Made by a program: the position numbers and the translations under genes. Positions 33,842 through 43,443 of a stretch of 64,000 bases of DNA are shown here, piece after piece. The notes below the pieces were generated by a model. It ran no database searches. It saw only the letters and a list, made by a program, of their open reading frames with translations, and was not told the DNA's origin. The stretch is from Qipengyuania marisflavi. Lineage in GTDB: Bacteria; Pseudomonadota; Alphaproteobacteria; Sphingomonadales; Sphingomonadaceae. Each line of letters opens with the position of its first letter. Position 1 is the stretch's first letter. Location: NCBI RefSeq assembly GCF_005884405.1, contig NZ_VCAO01000003.1:248001-312000 (forward strand), read 5' to 3'.

Positions 33842-33973
33842 ATGGAACTGTTTACCGCTGACCTTTACCGCAATTTCGGCATCGGCTTTGCCGCCGGCGC
33901 GTTGGCATTGGCGATGACAAATGGCGCGAACCTGTTTTCCGCTGTTCCGCAGATGATTGCCGCGATTTTCTGA
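33842..33973 (+). CDS. 43-aa single-span membrane protein upstream of msrA
   Basis: A short gene, ATG 33842 to TGA 33973. Residues 11-29 form a membrane span (YRNFGIGFAAGALALAMTNG), and the C-terminus is also hydrophobic (FSAVPQMIAAIF). The stop overlaps the msrA ATG (TGATG), so translation is coupled. It has no known function, but the coupling and clean hydrophobic profile make it a real gene. It may tether or regulate the exported MsrA. Confidence 0.65.
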   Translation: MELFTADLYRNFGIGFAAGALALAMTNGANLFSAVPQMIAAIF

Positions 33974-34653
33974 TGCAATTGCGCGCACCGCTTTTCGCTC
34001 TGGCGCTCGCGGTGACCGCGATGGGCTGTCAGCAGCCCGCTTTCGCCAGCGAGAAGCCGGTATCAGCCCCCGCCGCCAGCCGCGTCGCCAAGGAAGGCGC
34101 CGGGCTCAAGACTGCGATCTTCGCCGGTGGCTGCTTCTGGGGAGTCGAGGGCGTGTTCAGCCATGTCAAAGGCGTGACCAGCGCGGTGTCCGGCTATCAC
34201 GGCGGAACCAAGCGTTCGGCCAGCTATGATCTGGTGTCCTCCGGCATGACCGATCATGCCGAGGCGGTGAAGATCACCTATGATCCCAAAGTCATCCGTT
34301 ACGACCAGCTGCTGCGGATCTATTTCTCGGTGGTCGCCGATCCGACATTGAAGAACCGTCAGGGCCCCGATGTCGGCGCGCATTATCGTTCTGCCATTGT
34401 CCCTCTTTCGGGTGAGCAGACCGCCGTGGCCAAGGCCTATATCGCGCAGCTGTCCAAGGCCGGATTGTGGAACAAGCCGATTGTCACCGCGATCGAACGG
34501 TCTTCGGGCTTCTATCCGGCAGAAACCTATCATCAGGATTTCATGATCAAGAACCCGCGCCACGGATATATCCGGCGCTGGGATGCACCCAAAATTGCGG
34601 CGCTGAAAGCGATGTATCCGGGTGTCTATAGCGCGACTTTCAAGCGCAACTAA
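33973..34653 (+). CDS. msrA: Exported peptide-methionine (S)-S-oxide reductase
   Basis: A 226-aa MsrA with an N-terminal signal (MQLRAPLFALALAVTAMGC) having a lipobox-like end at C19, so periplasmic or lipid-anchored. The catalytic GGCFWG motif has Cys54, followed by VKGVTSAVSGYHGG and SGMTDHAEAVKI; AETYHQDF is the conserved late block. It reduces S-methionine sulfoxide in oxidised envelope proteins. A partner msrB is at 44101, also exported. Coupled to the 43-aa gene upstream. Confidence 0.93.
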   Translation: MQLRAPLFALALAVTAMGCQQPAFASEKPVSAPAASRVAKEGAGLKTAIFAGGCFWGVEGVFSHVKGVTSAVSGYHGGTKRSASYDLVSSGMTDHAEAVKITYDPKVIRYDQLLRIYFSVVADPTLKNRQGPDVGAHYRSAIVPLSGEQTAVAKAYIAQLSKAGLWNKPIVTAIERSSGFYPAETYHQDFMIKNPRHGYIRRWDAPKIAALKAMYPGVYSATFKRN

Positions 34654-34689
34654 CTTGAACGCGCGCGCACAGAGGCTTACCTCCCGCGC

Positions 34690-35151
34690 ATGGCAGGTCA
34701 CACACACAAGGAACATTCGGGCGAGGCGCTGATTGACGCCGCGCGCCGCTCGCTCACCGATGCAGGCGAACAGTGGACGGGCCTGCGCGAATCGGTGTTT
34801 CAGGAACTGGCGCGGCATGACAAGCCCGCCTCTGCCTATGATATTGCCGACAATCTTGGTGCGGCGCGCGGCAAACGCGTTGCCCCCAACAGCGTTTACC
34901 GCATTCTTGATCTGTTCGTGCGCACCAATCTGGCCAACCGGATCGAAAGCGCGAACGCTTATCTGGTCAACACGCATCCCGGTTGCCGCCACGATTGCAT
35001 TTTCCTGATCTGCGATGATTGCGGCAAGGCCACGCATCTGGATGACGAGCGGGTGACCGGCGCGCTGCGCGATGCCGGGAATGCCGCCGGTTTTGCCGAT
35101 GTGCGCCCCGTGGTCGAATTGCGCGGCCTGTGCACAGAATGCGCCGCCTGA
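34690..35151 (+). CDS. Fur-family (Zur-like) metalloregulator
   Basis: A 153-aa winged-helix regulator: DNA-binding part KPASAYDIADNLGAARG and APNSVYRILDLF, and metal-binding C-terminus HDCIFLICDDCGKATH and LCTEC. The CDDC and CTEC Cys pairs form the structural zinc site. The pattern fits Zur more than Fur, but target genes are not visible. It lies 36 nt after msrA, same strand. Confidence 0.85.
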   Translation: MAGHTHKEHSGEALIDAARRSLTDAGEQWTGLRESVFQELARHDKPASAYDIADNLGAARGKRVAPNSVYRILDLFVRTNLANRIESANAYLVNTHPGCRHDCIFLICDDCGKATHLDDERVTGALRDAGNAAGFADVRPVVELRGLCTECAA

Positions 35152-35233
35152 TTAGCGTGGCTGCCTAGAGGCCTGACAGCATCTGTGAACGGTTCATCGA
35201 CAGGCTAGAACAGCCAGTGTATGGCCCTCGGCC

Positions 35234-37156
35234 ATGACTTCACGCCCTGACACACCGCTGCTCGATACGGTTGATAATCCCCGCGAACTCCGCAAGCTTG
35301 AACAGCCGCAATTGCGCCAGCTATCGGACGAATTGCGCGCCGAAATGATCAATGCCGTCGGCTCTACCGGTGGGCATTTGGGTTCGGGTCTGGGCGTGGT
35401 CGAACTGACCGTGGCGATCCATTATGTGTTCGATACGCCGGCTGACCGGCTGGTGTGGGATGTTGGCCATCAGGCCTACCCGCATAAGATCCTGACCGAA
35501 CGCCGCGACCGCATCCGCACGCTGCGTCAGGCTGACGGGCTGAGCGGCTTTACCAAGCGCAGCGAAAGCGAATACGATCCGTTCGGCGCGGCGCATTCCT
35601 CCACCTCGATCAGCGCGGCGCTGGGCTTTGCTGTGGCGAACAAGTTGCAGGGCAAGCCGGGGCGCGGGATTGCCGTGATCGGCGACGGCGCGATGAGCGC
35701 TGGCATGGCCTATGAGGCGATGAACAATGCCGAACAGGCTGGCAATCGCCTGATCGTGATCCTCAATGACAATGACATGTCCATCGCCCCGCCGGTGGGC
35801 GGCTTGTCCGCCTATCTGGCGCGTATGGTATCGAGCAGCGAATATCTCGGCCTGCGCACTCTGGCCTCCAAACTCGCGCGCAAGCTGTCGCGCCGGGTGC
35901 ACTCAGGTCTCGAAAAAGCCGAGGAATTTACGCGCGGCATGGTGACCGGCGGGACTTTGTTTGAAGAGCTGGGCTTTTATTACGTCGGCCCCATCGACGG
36001 CCACAATCTGGACCATCTGATCCCTGTGCTCGAAAATGTCCGCGACAGCGAACAGGGTCCGGTGCTGATCCATGTCGTTACCAAAAAGGGCAAGGGTTAC
36101 GGCCCCGCTGAAGACAGCGATGACAAATATCATGGCGTGCCGAAATTTGATGTGGTGACGGGCGAAAAGGCGAAGTCCGCCCCCGGTGCACCCGCCTATC
36201 AGAACGTATTTGGCGAAACGCTGGCCAAGCTGGCCGAATCCGATGACCGAATTTGCGCGATCACTGCCGCAATGCCCAGCGGCACCGGCGTGGACCGCTT
36301 TGCCAAGGCGCATCCTGACCGCACTTTCGACGTCGGCATTGCCGAACAGCACGGCGTGACCTTTGCTGCCGGTCTGGCCGCGCAGGGGATGCGCCCCTTC
36401 GCCGCGATCTATTCCACCTTCCTCCAGCGCGCGTTTGATCAGGTGGTGCACGATGTGTGCATCCAGAACCTGCCCGTGCGCTTCGCTATCGACCGCGCCG
36501 GTCTGGTGGGTGCCGACGGCGCGACCCATGCGGGCAGCTTCGACGTCACCTATCTGGCAACGCTGCCCAATATGGTGGTGATGGCCGCCGCTGATGAGGC
36601 GGAGCTGGTCCACATGACCTACACCGCCGCCGAATATGACGATGGCCCGATCGCCTTCCGCTATCCACGCGGCAACGGCGTGGGCGTGGATTTGCCAGAG
36701 GTTCCGCAGAAGCTAGAGATCGGCAAGGGCCGCATCGTCCGCCACGGCACCAAGGTCGCGATCCTCAGTTTGGGCACACGCTTGCAGGAGGCGCTCAAAG
36801 CGGCCGACCAGCTGGAGGCCAAGGGGCTTTCCACCACAGTTGCCGATCTGCGCTTCGCCAAGCCGCTCGACAGCGCGCTGATCGAAAAGGCCATGCGCGA
36901 TCACGATGTTGTGGTGACGGTAGAGGAAGCCGCGATTGGCGGGCTGGGTGCCCATGTCCTGACGCTCGCCAGTGACCGGGGACTGATGGATGCAGGCCTC
37001 AAGATCCGCACCATGCGCCTGCCCGACGCGTTTCAGGACCACGGCGATCCGATGAAGCAATATGACGAAGCCGGGCTGAATGCGCCGCAGATCGTCGACA
37101 CCGTGCTCACCGCGCTACGGCACAATTCGGCAGGCGTGGAAGAGGCGCGGGCTTAG
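35234..37156 (+). CDS. dxs: 1-deoxy-D-xylulose-5-phosphate synthase
   Basis: A 640-aa thiamine diphosphate enzyme. It shows [19 protein letters not shown], the TPP-binding [19 protein letters not shown], and the transketolase pyrimidine block with [15 protein letters not shown]. It condenses pyruvate and glyceraldehyde-3-phosphate for MEP-pathway isoprenoids, which in this group feed carotenoids and quinones. Normal length, clean start at ATG 35234. Confidence 0.97.
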   Translation: MTSRPDTPLLDTVDNPRELRKLEQPQLRQLSDELRAEMINAVGSTGGHLGSGLGVVELTVAIHYVFDTPADRLVWDVGHQAYPHKILTERRDRIRTLRQADGLSGFTKRSESEYDPFGAAHSSTSISAALGFAVANKLQGKPGRGIAVIGDGAMSAGMAYEAMNNAEQAGNRLIVILNDNDMSIAPPVGGLSAYLARMVSSSEYLGLRTLASKLARKLSRRVHSGLEKAEEFTRGMVTGGTLFEELGFYYVGPIDGHNLDHLIPVLENVRDSEQGPVLIHVVTKKGKGYGPAEDSDDKYHGVPKFDVVTGEKAKSAPGAPAYQNVFGETLAKLAESDDRICAITAAMPSGTGVDRFAKAHPDRTFDVGIAEQHGVTFAAGLAAQGMRPFAAIYSTFLQRAFDQVVHDVCIQNLPVRFAIDRAGLVGADGATHAGSFDVTYLATLPNMVVMAAADEAELVHMTYTAAEYDDGPIAFRYPRGNGVGVDLPEVPQKLEIGKGRIVRHGTKVAILSLGTRLQEALKAADQLEAKGLSTTVADLRFAKPLDSALIEKAMRDHDVVVTVEEAAIGGLGAHVLTLASDRGLMDAGLKIRTMRLPDAFQDHGDPMKQYDEAGLNAPQIVDTVLTALRHNSAGVEEARA

Positions 37157-37202
37157 GTCACGCTTTAGGAGCGGGTTTGGCGGCCAGCCCCAGCCGAACG
37201 CA

Positions 37203-37700
37203 CTACTTTCCCGCAATCGCCAACAGCTCGATCTTGAACAGCAGCGTGGCGTTGCCCGGGATGGGGCCTCTGCCAACCGGGCCATAGGCGAGGTCTGCGG
37301 GGGCGGCGATTTCGATGGTGTCGCCCACGCCCATTTGCGGGATCGCCATCTGCCATGCCTTGACCAACCGGCCCAGCGGGAAGGTGGCAGGTTCGCCGCG
37401 TTCGTAGGAGCTGTCGAAGCCCGTGCCGTCGATCAGCGTCCCGGCGTAATGGACCGTTACCGTGTCCTCGACACTGGGGTGCGCGCCCGATCCGTCGCCG
37501 GCGGTGCGCCGCCAGTGCAGCCCGCCGGGCAACGCGCGCCAACCATCGGCAGCGGCGAGGCCGGAGAGATAGGATTGCTGCGCGCTGTGCCACGCCATGT
37601 CCTGCGACCGGTCAACAGCTGCGGGTTCTTCCTGCGCCAGCGCTGGCACGACGAGCATCACTGCGGCAACGGCAAGCATGGTGTGCTTCACCGCGTTCAC
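37203..37700 (-). CDS. Exported FKBP-type peptidyl-prolyl isomerase
   Basis: A 165-aa protein with a signal peptide (AVAAVMLVVPALAQ) and one FKBP domain: VTVHYAGTLIDGTGFDSSYE, PLGRLVKAWQMAIPQMGVGD, AYGPVGRGPIPGNATLLFKI. It isomerises prolyl bonds in periplasmic proteins. The ATG overlaps the stop of the amidohydrolase-like gene by 4 nt, so it belongs to that operon. Confidence 0.93.
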   Translation of the reverse strand: MNAVKHTMLAVAAVMLVVPALAQEEPAAVDRSQDMAWHSAQQSYLSGLAAADGWRALPGGLHWRRTAGDGSGAHPSVEDTVTVHYAGTLIDGTGFDSSYERGEPATFPLGRLVKAWQMAIPQMGVGDTIEIAAPADLAYGPVGRGPIPGNATLLFKIELLAIAGK

Positions 37701-39079
37701 CAGTCATACGCCTTGGGCATCTGGCTCTCGTCCAGGTCGCGGTAGCGTTCGCGCAGGCCGCTCTGATGATTGTCGAGCGGTTGTTCGACCCCGTCGATAT
37801 ACACCGTGACCGGCGCGCTCGACACTTCGAGCGGGTCGCCGTCCCAGATTACCATGTCGCCAGCCGCGCCCGCTGTCAGCGTGCCGAACCGGCCGCCATA
37901 GCCCGCAATCGATGCCGGGATGGATGTGATGGTGGCAAAGGCTTGCCCCCAGCTTAGCCCGGTGGCCCCCGGTACGCGGGTCAGCGCCACCAGATTGCCG
38001 GCATATTGCGCGAGATTCTTGGGCTGGTCTCCGGTGGTGCCCGACAGTCCGCCCAGTGCCACCTTGACCCCGGCGGCAATCATCCGTCCAACATTGCTCT
38101 GCGTTGCGCCCAGCTGTTCGAAGCTGGAGGGCAGATCGTCGAGCGGATCGGCAATCACCGGCACCCCTGCCGCCGCGATTTCGCGGGCGGCCAGCCAGCC
38201 TTCGCTGACCCCGACCAACACCATGTCGAGCCGGGGAAATTCCTGCCTGAGTGCCAGCACATTGCGAATGTCGGCGGCGCGTTCGACCACTACATAGAGT
38301 TTCTGCTCGCCGCGCACGACTGGCACCAGCGCCGCCGCATCGAAGCGGGTCAGCAGCACATCGTCACCGCGATTGGCGGCATTGTCGATCATCCGCGTAT
38401 CGACTGGAATGTCGTCACCCGTCGAAACCTGACCGCGCGCGCCGCCGCCGGTAATCCGGGCATCGCTGCCATATTGCCGCGCCTCGCGCAGTGAATTGCG
38501 GAACAGCGCGTGTGCGGAGGTGCGGCTGCCACCTGCCAGCCTTGCGCCATATTCGCCCAGCACCACCATCTGGAAGGCGCGGGGGCGGACCAGCATGGTG
38601 CTGTCTGCGCCCATATCGACCACTGCGCCCTGGCCACCAAAGATCGAGCTGGATGGTTGCGAATAGACGCTGCCGCGGGTGATCCCCGAAGCGCGCGCCA
38701 CTGCGACGTGCTGCGATGCCGGATTGAGGGCGGGAGCCACGTCGAGCGCAGCACCGAAGGGCGAATTGCGCGCGCCGCTGTCATTGCTCTCCTGCACCCC
38801 GCCCACATCGAACAGGCCCAGCGTTGTCAGCGAAGCAAAGATGCCGGGCGTGACCCAGCGTCCGGTCCCGTCGACTACCGGCATTCCGGCGGGCACGGCC
38901 ACGCCCTGCCCGGCGGCGACCACGCGGCCGCTGCGGACCACAACAGTGGCACCCTGAACCGGATCGGAGCCATCGCCAGTGGCGACGGTGGCGTTGGTGA
39001 TGACCATGTCCTGCGCGGCGGCAGGGCTGGCGCATGCTGTTACGGCAGCGGCGGCGAGGAGGAGTGCGCGGGCGTTCAT
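37697..39079 (-). CDS. Amidohydrolase paralogue lacking metal ligands (probable pseudoenzyme)
   Basis: A 460-aa exported protein (signal ending ASPAAAQ) with an amidohydrolase scaffold: DGTGRWVTPGIFASLTTLGL near the N-terminus and MVIWDGDPLEV near the C-terminus. The position of the first metal motif holds F-A-S-L where the neighbour has I-H-S-H, and later His and Asp ligand segments are also replaced (VLLTRFDAAAL versus LVHNHCYRADE; VALGGLSG versus VVIHSDDENG). It probably does not bind catalytic zinc. It overlaps the active paralogue upstream by 4 nt, suggesting a paired or chaperone-like role. Confidence 0.82.
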   Translation of the reverse strand: MNARALLLAAAAVTACASPAAAQDMVITNATVATGDGSDPVQGATVVVRSGRVVAAGQGVAVPAGMPVVDGTGRWVTPGIFASLTTLGLFDVGGVQESNDSGARNSPFGAALDVAPALNPASQHVAVARASGITRGSVYSQPSSSIFGGQGAVVDMGADSTMLVRPRAFQMVVLGEYGARLAGGSRTSAHALFRNSLREARQYGSDARITGGGARGQVSTGDDIPVDTRMIDNAANRGDDVLLTRFDAAALVPVVRGEQKLYVVVERAADIRNVLALRQEFPRLDMVLVGVSEGWLAAREIAAAGVPVIADPLDDLPSSFEQLGATQSNVGRMIAAGVKVALGGLSGTTGDQPKNLAQYAGNLVALTRVPGATGLSWGQAFATITSIPASIAGYGGRFGTLTAGAAGDMVIWDGDPLEVSSAPVTVYIDGVEQPLDNHQSGLRERYRDLDESQMPKAYDW

Positions 39080-40455
39080 TTCACGTCTCCTGCACCGGGC
39101 TGTCCCAGCTCGAAATCGCTGATCGGGCGGCGTTTGGGATCATTGGCATCATACATCAGCGCGCCGTCGATCCAGACCTTTTCGGGGCGCGAATATACTG
39201 ACAGCGGATCGCCGTTCCATAGCACCACATCGGCCATTTTTCCGGCCTCCAGACTACCGGTCATGTCATCGATGCCCATCGCTTTGGCGGCGTTGAGGGT
39301 GATCCAGCGGACCACTTCGGCATCGGGAATATCGATGCCCATCCGCCTGCCCGCAGCCTGCGCCTTGGCGGCTTCCTGGTTCAGCCGCTGGATACCGTTT
39401 TCGTCATCGGAATGGATAACGACGCAGGCCCCGGCCTTCCATAGCAAGGCGCCGTTTTCCTGAATGCCGTCATAGCTTTCCATCTTGAAGCCGTACCAGT
39501 CGGCCCAGATCGCGCTGCACACGTCGTTTTCCTTGAGCAGGTCGCCGATCTTGTAGCTTTCGACCGCATGATGGAAGGCACTGACTTTATATCCCATCTC
39601 CTTGGCCATATCCATCACCAGCGCCATTTCGTCCGCGCGGTAACAATGGTTGTGGACCAGAATATCGCCATCTAGGACGCCGGCGAGCGTTTCCTTGGCG
39701 AGGTCGCGTTTCTTGCGGTCGCCATCGGCATAGGTCTTGGCGTCGAGCCAGGTCTGGCGATTGACGGCGAAATTGCCCATCCGGGTGGATGGCATCCGGC
39801 CCTTGCCGCCATAGACGCGCTTGGGATTTTCGCCGCACGCCATCTTGAAGCCATAGGGCGCGCCGGGGAATTTCATGCCCTGCACAGTGCGCGCGGGGAC
39901 GTTCTTGAGCGTGGCCGAGCGGCCGCCCATGAGGTTGGCCGAGCCGGGCAGGATCTGCAGGCTGGTGATCCCGCCATTGGCCAGCGCGCGGCTGAAGCCG
40001 GGGTCCTGCGGCCAGACCGAATGTTCGGCCCAGACTTCGGGCGTGGTCGGGCTGGTCGCTTCATTCCCGTCCGAATGCGCATCGACGCTGGGGCTGGGAT
40101 AATCGCCAAGGTGGCTGTGAATGTCGATAATGCCGGGGGTGACGAATTTGCCCGTGCCGTCGATCCGGTCGTACCCGTCAGTGGCCAGTGCCGCATCGCC
40201 AATTGCCACCACTTCGCCATCGCGCAGCAGTACCGTGCCATTGTCGATCCGTCCGCCATTGCCGTCATAGACGGTCGCGCCGACTAATGCGGTCGGGCGG
40301 CCGGGATAGCGGTTGTAGGTGGAGGGGAACGGGGTTGGCGCATCCTTGGCGGTCTGTGTGTCGGAGGCGGTTTTCGGCCCCTCGCCATTGGTAGTGGAGC
40401 AGGCGGCGGCAACAAATGCGAGCGCGGCGATGATCGAAAAGCGGAGTTGTTTCAT
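39076..40455 (-). CDS. Exported amidohydrolase (metal-dependent)
   Basis: A 459-aa protein from ATG 40455 with a lipoprotein-type signal (FVAAACST lipobox). The amidohydrolase metal motif is intact: VTPGIIDIHSHLGDYPS (H-x-H), then ILVHNHCYRADE, VSAFHHAVESY and the late Asp in VIHSDDENG. The C-terminus has DVVLWNGDPLSVY. Members hydrolyse cyclic amides, dipeptides or acyl amino acids in the periplasm. It is followed by the metal-free paralogue and FKBP; the upstream POT peptide transporter ends in a terminator, so it is probably a separate unit. A peptide-related substrate is inferred. Confidence 0.88.
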   Translation of the reverse strand: MKQLRFSIIAALAFVAAACSTTNGEGPKTASDTQTAKDAPTPFPSTYNRYPGRPTALVGATVYDGNGGRIDNGTVLLRDGEVVAIGDAALATDGYDRIDGTGKFVTPGIIDIHSHLGDYPSPSVDAHSDGNEATSPTTPEVWAEHSVWPQDPGFSRALANGGITSLQILPGSANLMGGRSATLKNVPARTVQGMKFPGAPYGFKMACGENPKRVYGGKGRMPSTRMGNFAVNRQTWLDAKTYADGDRKKRDLAKETLAGVLDGDILVHNHCYRADEMALVMDMAKEMGYKVSAFHHAVESYKIGDLLKENDVCSAIWADWYGFKMESYDGIQENGALLWKAGACVVIHSDDENGIQRLNQEAAKAQAAGRRMGIDIPDAEVVRWITLNAAKAMGIDDMTGSLEAGKMADVVLWNGDPLSVYSRPEKVWIDGALMYDANDPKRRPISDFELGQPGAGDVK

Positions 40456-40463
40456 CGGATCCC

Positions 40464-40497
40464 CAAAGAAAAAGGGCGCGGCCTGAACCGCGCCCTT
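40464..40497 (-). terminator. Rho-independent terminator of the POT transporter gene
   Basis: A perfect 10-bp stem (AAGGGCGCGG with CCGCGCCCTT, 40472-40481 and 40488-40497) with a 6-nt loop. On the minus strand it is followed by a T-rich run (TTTCTTT), 12 nt after the transporter stop. Confidence 0.85.
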
Positions 40498-40508
40498 ATT
40501 TGTCATTG

Positions 40509-42146
40509 TCAGTCTTGCTGGCGGGTGGCGGGATGGATCCCGGCGCCCTGTGGTTCACCGGGGCCTTCGCTCTGGCCCAGCAGATCGTCACCGACATCGT
40601 CATCGGCCAGCGTGTCGAGATGCATCCAATGCTTCACGAAGCGCGAAATGAGGATAACCACCAGACCCACGCCGATCGCCACGAGGCCGATCTGCCAATA
40701 GATGTCCATGGTTGCCTCACGCGTCATCGCGCCATCTTCGCCGCCGGTCGCAGCGCCGATCATGCCCGCGACATAGTTGCCGCCAGCCGTGGCGAAGAAC
40801 CAAGCGCCCATGATCAGGCTGGCCAGATGACGCGGCGCCAGCCGGTTCATCGCGGACAGGCCGACAGGTGACAGGCACAGCTCGCCAGTGGTGTGGAAGA
40901 AGTAGATGCCGAACAGGAAGATGACCGGCACCTTCGCGTCGATCCCTACCGATGCCGCACTCCAGACCAGCACCAGGAAGCCGAAGCCCAGCTGGATCAG
41001 GCCCAGGCCGAACTTGGCCGGAGTGGACGGTTCCAGACCCTTGCGGCCCAGGAAAGTCCACAGCCATGCAAAGATCGGAGCCAGCAGGATGATGTAGATC
41101 GGGTTGATCGACTGGAAGATCGGTGCCGGAACACCGCCCAGATCGATATAACGGTCGGTGAACAGGTTGAGCGAGCCGCCCGCCTGTTCGAACAGGCCCC
41201 AGAACAGGGGCTGCAGCGCGATCAGGAACAGGATCGCAAACATCCGCTCACGCGGCTGCTTTTCCAGCTTGAAGGCTTCCATCAGGACATAGCCAAGCAG
41301 AGCGACACCCGACAGCAGCATCAGGCCGCCTACCACCGACTGGTACTGGATCAGCAGCCACATGATGGCGACGCCGACAATACCAACTGCGTACATGATC
41401 ATTTCGGTGCCCTTGGCGAGCAGCTTGGGCGGTTCACCCTGACCAAGCAGCAACGGACGGCCAAGCACGAAGACGATCAGGCCCAGCAGCATGCCGATAC
41501 CGGCAGCGCCGAAGCCATAGGACCAGCCCAGCGTCACGCCGAGATAGCCCGCTACGATCGTACCGATCGCTGCGCCGACATTAATGCCCATGTAGAAGAT
41601 GGTGTAAGCGCCATCGCGGCGGACGTCGGTGCGCGGGTAAAGCTGGCCGACGATGACCGAGATGTTCGCCTTGAGGAAGCCCGAGCCCACGATGATGAAG
41701 GCAAGAGCAAGCCAGAAGATGTTGATCGTCGGATCGTTCTGTCCGCCGGTCCCTTCGAATGCCATCAGGAAGTGGCCGAAGGTCAGCAAGACTGCACCGA
41801 ACTGCACCGCCTTGCGCTGGCCCAGATAGCGGTCAGCAATCCAGCCGCCGAGCACGGGGGTAATATACACCAAGCTGACATAGGCACCGTAGACAATGTT
41901 GGAAGCGCTGTCGTTGAACAGCCAATGCTGCGTCAGGTAGAAAATCAGCAGCGCGCGCATGCCGTAATAGGAGAACCGCTCCCACATTTCGGCGAAGAAC
42001 AGGATATACAGGCCCTTGGGATGGCCAGCGACTTCAGGCTCCTTGCGGGTTACCGCCCAGGCGCCAGCGATGAGAAAAATTGCCAGGACGACTGCTGCGA
42101 TACCCGCAATCCAGTCCTCCGTGCCCCAAAGTGCCATGTCTTTCAT
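40509..42146 (-). CDS. POT/PTR-family proton-coupled oligopeptide transporter
   Basis: A 545-aa MFS protein with about 14 predicted spans. It has the POT signatures: FFAEMWERFSYYGMRALLIF (ExxER-type), GGWIADRYLGQRKAVQFGAV and FYMGINVGAAIGTIVAGYLG. It imports di- and tripeptides with protons. The ATG 42146 follows GGGGAG; the 42236 extension is not coding. Divergent from the GntR regulator. Confidence 0.92.
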   Translation of the reverse strand: MKDMALWGTEDWIAGIAAVVLAIFLIAGAWAVTRKEPEVAGHPKGLYILFFAEMWERFSYYGMRALLIFYLTQHWLFNDSASNIVYGAYVSLVYITPVLGGWIADRYLGQRKAVQFGAVLLTFGHFLMAFEGTGGQNDPTINIFWLALAFIIVGSGFLKANISVIVGQLYPRTDVRRDGAYTIFYMGINVGAAIGTIVAGYLGVTLGWSYGFGAAGIGMLLGLIVFVLGRPLLLGQGEPPKLLAKGTEMIMYAVGIVGVAIMWLLIQYQSVVGGLMLLSGVALLGYVLMEAFKLEKQPRERMFAILFLIALQPLFWGLFEQAGGSLNLFTDRYIDLGGVPAPIFQSINPIYIILLAPIFAWLWTFLGRKGLEPSTPAKFGLGLIQLGFGFLVLVWSAASVGIDAKVPVIFLFGIYFFHTTGELCLSPVGLSAMNRLAPRHLASLIMGAWFFATAGGNYVAGMIGAATGGEDGAMTREATMDIYWQIGLVAIGVGLVVILISRFVKHWMHLDTLADDDVGDDLLGQSEGPGEPQGAGIHPATRQQD

Positions 42147-42352
42147 GCGAACTCCCCAATATCCATTATCTGGTCCGGCCCCCTCAGGGCCGTCATGGGC
42201 GGGCAACCTAACGCCTTGTGCGCAGTTGTGAAGCAATAGTTACAAGCGCGACAGGTTTCGCTGCGGACAGCCGTCCTAATTTGCCGCAGACGGGAACCTT
42301 GCGCGCGGCGCTGTATTATGGCACTGATGCACTTACGCATCGGGGAAATACC

Positions 42353-42694
42353 ATGTCCACCCAGTCGAAGCCCGTTTATCTCAAATTGCGCGACATGATT
42401 GCCGCCGCGATCATCGATGGACGTTATGCCGAAACCGAGATGCTGCCATCGGTGCGCGCTCTGGCGGCGGAGCAGGGTGCGAACCCGCTGACCGTGGCCA
42501 AGGCCTATCAGCAATTCCAGGCTGATGGGCTGGTCGAGGTGCAGCGCGGGGTTGGAATGTATGTGGTGCGCGGTGCCGCTGATACTCTGCGCGCGCGCGA
42601 ACGCGCTGCGTTTTTGCAGGAAGAGTGGCCGGAAATTCGCGGCCGCATGGCTCGGCTGGGCATCCGCGCCGAGGAGCTGCTGCACGACGCCTGA
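42353..42694 (+). CDS. GntR-family regulator (YtrA-type)
   Basis: A 113-aa short GntR protein: winged helix PVYLKLRDMIAAAIIDGRYA and ETEMLPSVRALAAEQGANPL, followed by a short helical dimerisation tail, as in the YtrA group. ATG 42353 follows a GGGGA ribosome site. YtrA types usually control transport genes, and it diverges from the POT transporter gene, a plausible target. Confidence 0.85.
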   Translation: MSTQSKPVYLKLRDMIAAAIIDGRYAETEMLPSVRALAAEQGANPLTVAKAYQQFQADGLVEVQRGVGMYVVRGAADTLRARERAAFLQEEWPEIRGRMARLGIRAEELLHDA

Positions 42695-42870
42695 GGGGCC
42701 GTGACCGCCGCCCACCCACATTGATTACACATGTTTACTTGCAGCAAGGCGCGCCATCTGGCAAAATGCTTTTCTTCGAACCGGCGCATGCGCCGCTGGT
42801 CGAGCTTGGGGCGCACTGAGAAACCAGAGCACGGGTCGCGTCGCATCGCACGTGATCAGGAGATTACCGC

Positions 42871-43152
42871 ATGATTCGATCCGAACTCCTTTCCGCCTTG
42901 GCGCAGGACAATCCAGGCTTGCGCGCGGAAGAGATCGAGCAGATCGTCGATGTCTTTTTCGATGAAATTGCCGAACGTCTGGCCGAAGGTGGCCGCGTCG
43001 AATTGCGCGGCTTCGGGGCGTTTTCAACCCGCGAGCGAGAAGCGCGCAAGGGCCGCAACCCGCGCACTGGCGAAGCGGTCGATGTGCCCGCCAAGCGCGT
43101 GCCCTATTTCAAGCCTGGCAAGGATATGCGCCGCCGCCTCAACGAAGATTGA
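42871..43152 (+). CDS. ihfB: Integration host factor subunit beta
   Basis: A 93-aa DNA-bending protein: [40 protein letters not shown] and the DNA-arm [19 protein letters not shown]. The RVPYFKPGK segment and VELRGFG place it as IHF-beta rather than HU. It pairs with IHF-alpha. Good ribosome site AGGAG 8 nt upstream. Confidence 0.93.
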   Translation: MIRSELLSALAQDNPGLRAEEIEQIVDVFFDEIAERLAEGGRVELRGFGAFSTREREARKGRNPRTGEAVDVPAKRVPYFKPGKDMRRRLNED

Positions 43153-43213
43153 TGGCAATGCGTCGCGCAGGCGATTGCAGCACCGCAGCATTATCTCTAG
43201 TCCCCCGCGCAGC

Positions 43214-43298
43214 GCGGGTGTGGCGGAATGGTAGACGCCGGGGACTTAAAATCCCCTGAGCTTTGCTCGTGCGGGTTCGAGTCCCGCCACCCGCACCA
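43214..43298 (+). tRNA. tRNA-Leu (anticodon TAA)
   Basis: An 85-nt class II tRNA. Acceptor GCGGGTG/CACCCGC, anticodon stem GGGGA/TCCCC with loop CTTAAAA (anticodon TAA), a variable arm (TGAGCTTTGCTCG), T arm GTTCGAGTC and an encoded CCA. Reads TTA leucine codons. Confidence 0.96.
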
Positions 43299-43443
43299 AA
43301 CCTTTAAAGCCCGTTCACCCTGTCCCGCGCCCTGCGTGTTAACCCCTATCGCTCCAGTAGGTGCGTTCAAGGGGGCACTGGTCCAGTGCAAGTGATGGTT
43401 TCGCCGCAAGGCGCGGGCCGATCTTGAAAGGTCAGGGGACGAC

